From Acidobacteriales bacterium 59-55 (GTDB taxonomy: Bacteria; Acidobacteriota; Terriglobia; Terriglobales; Acidobacteriaceae), in the NCBI GenBank assembly GCA_001897435.1, contig MKSV01000007.1, positions 1-64,000 on the forward strand: 64,000 nt of DNA, read 5' to 3'. A program made the position numbers and the translations under genes. Positions within the stretch are counted from its first letter, which is position 1. Each line of letters opens with the position of its first letter. Under the pieces are notes generated by a model. That model was not told the origin of the DNA, searched no databases, and saw only the letters and a program-made list of their open reading frames with translations. Below are positions 60,275 to 64,000 of this stretch, one piece after another.

Positions 60275-62509
60275 TCAAAAGATCCGTCCCAGCCCGAAGT
60301 ACCACTTGTAATGGTCCTTGCCTCCAACGCTGCCGCCGCCGTAGAGCGGCCCTACCAGCGTCTTGAGGACGACGATCGCCGTGCCGTCGTTGGGCAGCGA
60401 CGGCGTGAACGAATTTCCGCCGAAGACCTTGCCCAACTCATAAAATCCGCCAGCGTAGATCGCGTCGCCGAAGATAGGATTGAGATGCGTCAGCCGCACC
60501 AGGTATCCCGCCTGCCCCAGAACATAGTCGCTGCCCAGCAGCTCTCCGCGACTGTACGCCGTCAAGCGCAGCGGACCGCCCAGCGAAAATCCGGCGAGCC
60601 CGAGGTTCTCCGCGCCGAAGCTCGTCCCTCCGCTGCCCACGCCAAACAGGATGCCGCGTTTTCCCACCGGGATAAAGTGCTCCATCTGCCCGTTTAATTG
60701 CGTGACCCCGCCCTTCGCATTAGGGCGCTCCGTGTAGTAGCCGAGATTAGTCCTCACGGCCGAGCCCTTCGTCGGCAGCATCACTTCATCCTGCCCCAGG
60801 TATTGAAACCGCACCGAGGTCACCAGCGGTGTCAGCTTGAACTCCTGATTCTGAGGGATCGGCGACCCGACCGTGCGCCTCTCCTCGAACCACTGAAAAT
60901 CCTCACCCGCACGCAACTCCGTCCTTGCATTGAACTGGTATCCGATGTCCGCGCCCAGCCCGTTCCTGCGCTGCTTGAACTGCGCCAGTTGGCTGGTGCC
61001 TTCAAAGTAGGCCGTCTCCGTATTCGTGACATACAGGCGCGGAGCGACGAACCAGTGCGAGCCTGCCTCGAACGGCTTGAAGAGTTCAGCGGTAATGCCC
61101 GCCACCGGCCCCACCGTCCCATCCAGCCGCAGCTCCGAACCCGGCCCTGCAAGGTCGAGGAACGTCGCCCGCAGCCCCGCTCCAAGCTGAAAGTCATTGG
61201 AGTTGTTGGAGAGCAGCGTCAGCCCGACATTCAGAAACGGTGGCGCATAGTCCTTCAGTCTCGGCCGTATCAGCAGTCCCGGTTTGCCGTTCTCAGCGAC
61301 CATATTGTAGTTGATGATCGCGTACGTCCCTGTCCCTTCGAGATCGGCGATACTCTTCTCGATCTCCGTGGTATCGATCGGCTTGTTGACATACTTCTTG
61401 AATGCAGCCGCTACGACAGATTGTCTTGCCCCCTGCATCCCGTAGACATCGATAAACTGCGGCTCCGGCAGTTTCGTACGCTTCCGCGACTCCCTCTGCG
61501 CGATGTAGGCCTTCCAGTCCGCGTCATTGAGAGCGTATTTTTCGAGCGCGGAGGCGTCGGCTTCGGCGGCCTTTTCGCCCTGCGGGATGATCTCGGTGCT
61601 CTTGTCAAAATCGGTCGCGCCGAACTTGCTCACGTCCGCCTTGATCAGAACATCGGCGTTCGCCATGCTGGCCTTCTCGTTGGCCGCCACCATGATCGAC
61701 ACATTTCTGCCCGCCACCGCCAGCGGAGAGCTCAGGCTCTCCGGCTTCACCGGTCCCGTGTCCAGATACACCGCGATCACGATGTCGGCGCCCATCGCCC
61801 GCGCCACGTCTACCGGAAGATTGTCCACCGCCGCGCCGTCCGAATAGATCTCGTTCCCATGATGGACGGGCGCGAACATGCCCGGAATCGACATCGTCGC
61901 CCGCATCGCCTGCGCCAGCGATCCATCCTCGAAGACGTGCTTGGTGCCGGTCGTCAACTCGGTCGCCACGCAGCGGAAGGGAATCGGCAGGTCGTCGAAG
62001 CTCTTCAGGTCCCAGTAAGGAATCAGCGTCCGGTCGAAGAGCAGCCCCACCGCGGCGCCCGAGTTCAGCCCGTTGGGAACGCTGATTCCATGCTTGAGCC
62101 CCAGCTCCACCCGGTTCGGATACGCGAGCTTGTCTTCCTTCCTGCGATAGCTCAGCGCCTGAAACGGAATCTGGCCGCTCAGCACGCCCGGCCAATGGAT
62201 GTCGCTGACAAAGTCCTTGATGTCGTCCGGGCTGTTGCCCGCCGCGTAAAGGCCGCCCACCAGCCCGCCCATGCTGGTCCCGGCCACGTAGTCCACCGGA
62301 ATGTGGTGCGCCTCCAGCCACTCGATCGCGCCGATGTGAGCGAAGCCCAGCGCTCCGCCTCCTTCCAGCACCAGCCCGATGGTAGGCCGCTTCGGCGGTT
62401 CGATCTTCGGCTTCTGCGCCACCGCCGCGGAGAGTCCCGATGCCAACACCGCACCGCTGAACCCCAGAAGAATTCTCCAGCGCAGGCCATAGTTCGAAAG
62501 AGAGATCAT
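60275..62509 (-). CDS. Patatin-like phospholipase fused to an outer-membrane barrel
   Basis: The 744-residue protein has a signal region. A patatin domain follows (about residues 42-240): oxyanion loop EGGGALGFAHIGAIEWL, nucleophile Ser79 in VAGTSMGGLVGG, and catalytic Asp in YSDGAAVDNLPVD. A POTRA-like segment covers about 345-420 (FIDVYGMQGARQSVVAAAFKKYVNKPID). The C-terminal barrel of about 300 residues ends DHYKWYFGLGRIF. This is the PlpD (type Vd) arrangement, in which a lipase is carried to the surface by its own Omp85-like barrel. It should have phospholipase A activity. It shares the minus strand with the threonine dehydratase gene, 27 bases downstream. Confidence 0.9.
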   Translation of the reverse strand: MISLSNYGLRWRILLGFSGAVLASGLSAAVAQKPKIEPPKRPTIGLVLEGGGALGFAHIGAIEWLEAHHIPVDYVAGTSMGGLVGGLYAAGNSPDDIKDFVSDIHWPGVLSGQIPFQALSYRRKEDKLAYPNRVELGLKHGISVPNGLNSGAAVGLLFDRTLIPYWDLKSFDDLPIPFRCVATELTTGTKHVFEDGSLAQAMRATMSIPGMFAPVHHGNEIYSDGAAVDNLPVDVARAMGADIVIAVYLDTGPVKPESLSSPLAVAGRNVSIMVAANEKASMANADVLIKADVSKFGATDFDKSTEIIPQGEKAAEADASALEKYALNDADWKAYIAQRESRKRTKLPEPQFIDVYGMQGARQSVVAAAFKKYVNKPIDTTEIEKSIADLEGTGTYAIINYNMVAENGKPGLLIRPRLKDYAPPFLNVGLTLLSNNSNDFQLGAGLRATFLDLAGPGSELRLDGTVGPVAGITAELFKPFEAGSHWFVAPRLYVTNTETAYFEGTSQLAQFKQRRNGLGADIGYQFNARTELRAGEDFQWFEERRTVGSPIPQNQEFKLTPLVTSVRFQYLGQDEVMLPTKGSAVRTNLGYYTERPNAKGGVTQLNGQMEHFIPVGKRGILFGVGSGGTSFGAENLGLAGFSLGGPLRLTAYSRGELLGSDYVLGQAGYLVRLTHLNPIFGDAIYAGGFYELGKVFGGNSFTPSLPNDGTAIVVLKTLVGPLYGGGSVGGKDHYKWYFGLGRIF

Positions 62510-62630
62510 CTGCCAATCAATCTATCAGTAACAGCTATCCAAATGGACGGGATGCAGGTGCCGCTCACGGTTCCGCTCTCTCATCGCGAATGGGATCGAT
62601 CTGTTGTACTGACCATCGCATTCGCTCTGC

Positions 62631-62661
62631 TCAAAACAGAAGGCGCCCCGCGAAGGGCGCC
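62631..62661 (-). terminator. Terminator after the RNase J gene
   Basis: On the minus strand GGCGCCC-TTCGCG-GGGCGCC (7-bp stem, 62642-62661) is followed by TTCTGTTTTGA, 24 bases after the RNase J stop. The remaining gap to 62510 shows no other feature. Confidence 0.75.
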
Positions 62662-62685
62662 CTCTTCGGTCTTTGCAGAAAAGCG

Positions 62686-64000
62686 TCAGATCTCCAGAAT
62701 CACCGGCATAATCAGCGGCCGCCGACTGGTGCTCTTCTGGATATACCGCTTCAGATCCGTGCGGATCTTTTCCTTGATGACCCCATAGTCGGCCTTCTCC
62801 TCCGAACTGGAGTTATCGAGCGTCCGCTGCACGATCTGTCGCGCCTCGGGAATCAAGCCTTCCTCGGCAACCGCCATGCCCCGCATCACAATCTCCGGCA
62901 GGGTATCGACCAGACCGGTGCTCTTGTTGATAGCGATGATCGGCAGCACGATGCCGTCTTCGCTCAGATGCTTGCGATCGCGGATCACCAGGTCTTCGAC
63001 GACCTCGTTCGAGGCCCCGCCCGAGTCGATGCACACCCGGCCCACCGTCACCTTGCCTGTCTTGGCGGCAGAGTTCTTGTCCACCTCCAGAACGTCGCCG
63101 TCCTCCAGCAGAATCGTCTTCTCCACCACCCCCATCGACCCCGCAAGCTCGATATGACGCTTCAGGTGGCGATAGTCGCCATGCACCGGGATGAAGAACT
63201 TCGGGCGGACGAGGTTAATCATCAGCCGCAGCTCTTCCTGGCTTCCATGCCCGCTGACGTGGATCAGCCCAGCGGTGCCGTCGTCATAGATCACCCTGGC
63301 GTCGCGCCGTTCCAGATGGTCGATCACGCGATAGATGGACTTCTCATTGCCCGGAATCACCCGCGAACTCATCAGCACGGTGTCACCCGCGTCGATGTGC
63401 GCGAACTTGTGGTTGTTCAGCGCGGCCCGGCTCAGCGCGCTCATCGGCTCGCCCTGCGTCCCGCTGATCATGATGCACAGCTTGTTCGCCGGATGGTCCT
63501 TGATGTGGCCGGGATTAATGACCAGCCCCTGCGGCAGGTCGAGATAGCCCAGGTCCTGCGCAATCTCGGTCGAGTTGTCGAGCGACCGCCCGATGATCGC
63601 GACCTTGCGCCCATGCTGGTGCGCCAGCTCCATCGCCAGGCGAATGCGATGGATCGACGAGGAGAAGCAACTGAAGAACACCTTCTTCTTTGCCTGTCCG
63701 AAGATCTCGTCCAGCCGCGGCCGTACGGCGCGTTCGCTCGGCGTGTAGCCGCTCCGGTCCACGTTGGTCGAGTCCTGCAATAGCGCCAGAACGCCCTGCT
63801 TGCCCAACTCGGCAAACGCATGAAGATCGAACGGCTTGCCGTCCGGCGGCGAAAGGTCCACCTTGAAGTCGCCCGTATGCAGCACCACGCCCACCGGCGT
63901 ATGGATGGCCAGCGCCACGCAGTCCACCAGCGAGTGCGTCACCCGGATGGGCATGATCGAGAACGGCCCCAGCGTAAACCGCTTGCCGGGAATCATCTCG
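62686..64000 (-). CDS. rnj: Ribonuclease J (partial, N-terminus beyond window)
   Basis: The frame runs off the window end at 64000, leaving about 437 residues. RNase J is a metallo-beta-lactamase/beta-CASP nuclease for 5'-end-dependent mRNA decay and rRNA processing. Visible are LHTGDFKVD (metal Asp), ALLQDSTNVDRSGYTPSER, FFSCFSSSIHRI, ISGTQGEPMSAL, DTVLMSSRVIPGNE, HVSGHGSQEEL and FFIPVHGDYRHL (metal His), plus the C-terminal domain with RRPLIMPVILEI. The HxHxDH loop lies outside the window. Its presence and the lack of RNase E here fit a J-based decay system. Confidence 0.95.
   Translation of the reverse strand, partial: EMIPGKRFTLGPFSIMPIRVTHSLVDCVALAIHTPVGVVLHTGDFKVDLSPPDGKPFDLHAFAELGKQGVLALLQDSTNVDRSGYTPSERAVRPRLDEIFGQAKKKVFFSCFSSSIHRIRLAMELAHQHGRKVAIIGRSLDNSTEIAQDLGYLDLPQGLVINPGHIKDHPANKLCIMISGTQGEPMSALSRAALNNHKFAHIDAGDTVLMSSRVIPGNEKSIYRVIDHLERRDARVIYDDGTAGLIHVSGHGSQEELRLMINLVRPKFFIPVHGDYRHLKRHIELAGSMGVVEKTILLEDGDVLEVDKNSAAKTGKVTVGRVCIDSGGASNEVVEDLVIRDRKHLSEDGIVLPIIAINKSTGLVDTLPEIVMRGMAVAEEGLIPEARQIVQRTLDNSSSEEKADYGVIKEKIRTDLKRYIQKSTSRRPLIMPVILEI

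Overview
The window is a chromosomal stretch of a GC-rich, diderm, aerobic bacterium, most likely an acidobacterium of the Terriglobales/Acidobacteriaceae type (Granulicella, Terriglobus or Edaphobacter-like). This assignment is inference. It rests on the GC-rich codon usage, several outer-membrane proteins, Ig-repeat proteins ending in a membrane anchor plus arginine cluster, an EF-P of the PGN-loop type, a bacillithiol-disulfide-reductase-like flavoprotein and hairpin repeats of a kind common in that group. No phage, IS element, plasmid gene or CRISPR array was seen. The region looks like stable core genome with a few accessory items.

Layout. 1-2160: a translation/transcription block (end of tuf, rpmG, tRNA-Trp, secE, nusG, rplK) closed by a perfect 58-bp palindrome. 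The usual next gene, rplA, is absent. 2193-10615: a radical SAM protein, a glucoamylase-family secreted protein, a carboxypeptidase-regulatory-like membrane protein, recG and an ABC exporter pair. 10724-11414: a PIN/ribbon-helix-helix toxin-antitoxin pair with a likely operator. 11478-20331: a DUF374 acyltransferase, queA, polA and three secreted enzymes (two esterase-type hydrolases and an alditol-oxidase-like flavoprotein). 20457-25028, minus strand: glmM, xseA, DUF2905, a lone receiver and a YfgM-like TPR protein. 25256-28728: an unknown gene with acyP and apt, a TonB-C-terminal-domain gene split by a -1 frameshift at an A7 run, and a zinc alcohol dehydrogenase.

28752-34461: efp, a secreted protein with trpG, trpE and divergent gdhA. 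34468-42463: an Ig-repeat protein, pgsA, class I fumarase divergent from aspartase, an outer-membrane barrel, a membrane-anchored cytochrome c and a DUF481 protein. 43058-51958: an orphan GvpL/F-type gas-vesicle protein, an OmpA protein with a coiled coil, a YpdA-type flavoprotein, a receiver-HPt protein with a LuxR-type regulator, and the DUF2339/DUF3999 pair. 52047-64000: ftsK, DUF2383, uppP, a GNAT acetyltransferase, an SH3/TPR secreted protein, a membrane protein, threonine dehydratase, a patatin fused to an outer-membrane barrel and a partial RNase J.

Themes. Aspartase plus fumarase, glutamate dehydrogenase and threonine dehydratase give nitrogen/C4 metabolism. GlmM, UppP, PgsA, the OmpA protein, DUF481 and barrel proteins serve the envelope. 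Two dispersed hairpin repeat families (GGGTG-yCCCA hairpins, and a roughly 45-bp element with a GGCACGGCT hairpin) sit mainly between convergent genes. One copy lies in frame inside polA. I found no clear new multi-gene system. The observations most worth checking are the A-AAA-AAA frameshift site, the repeat inside polA, an orphan terminator between divergent genes at 58241-58280, the solitary gas-vesicle gene and the early end of the rplK operon.
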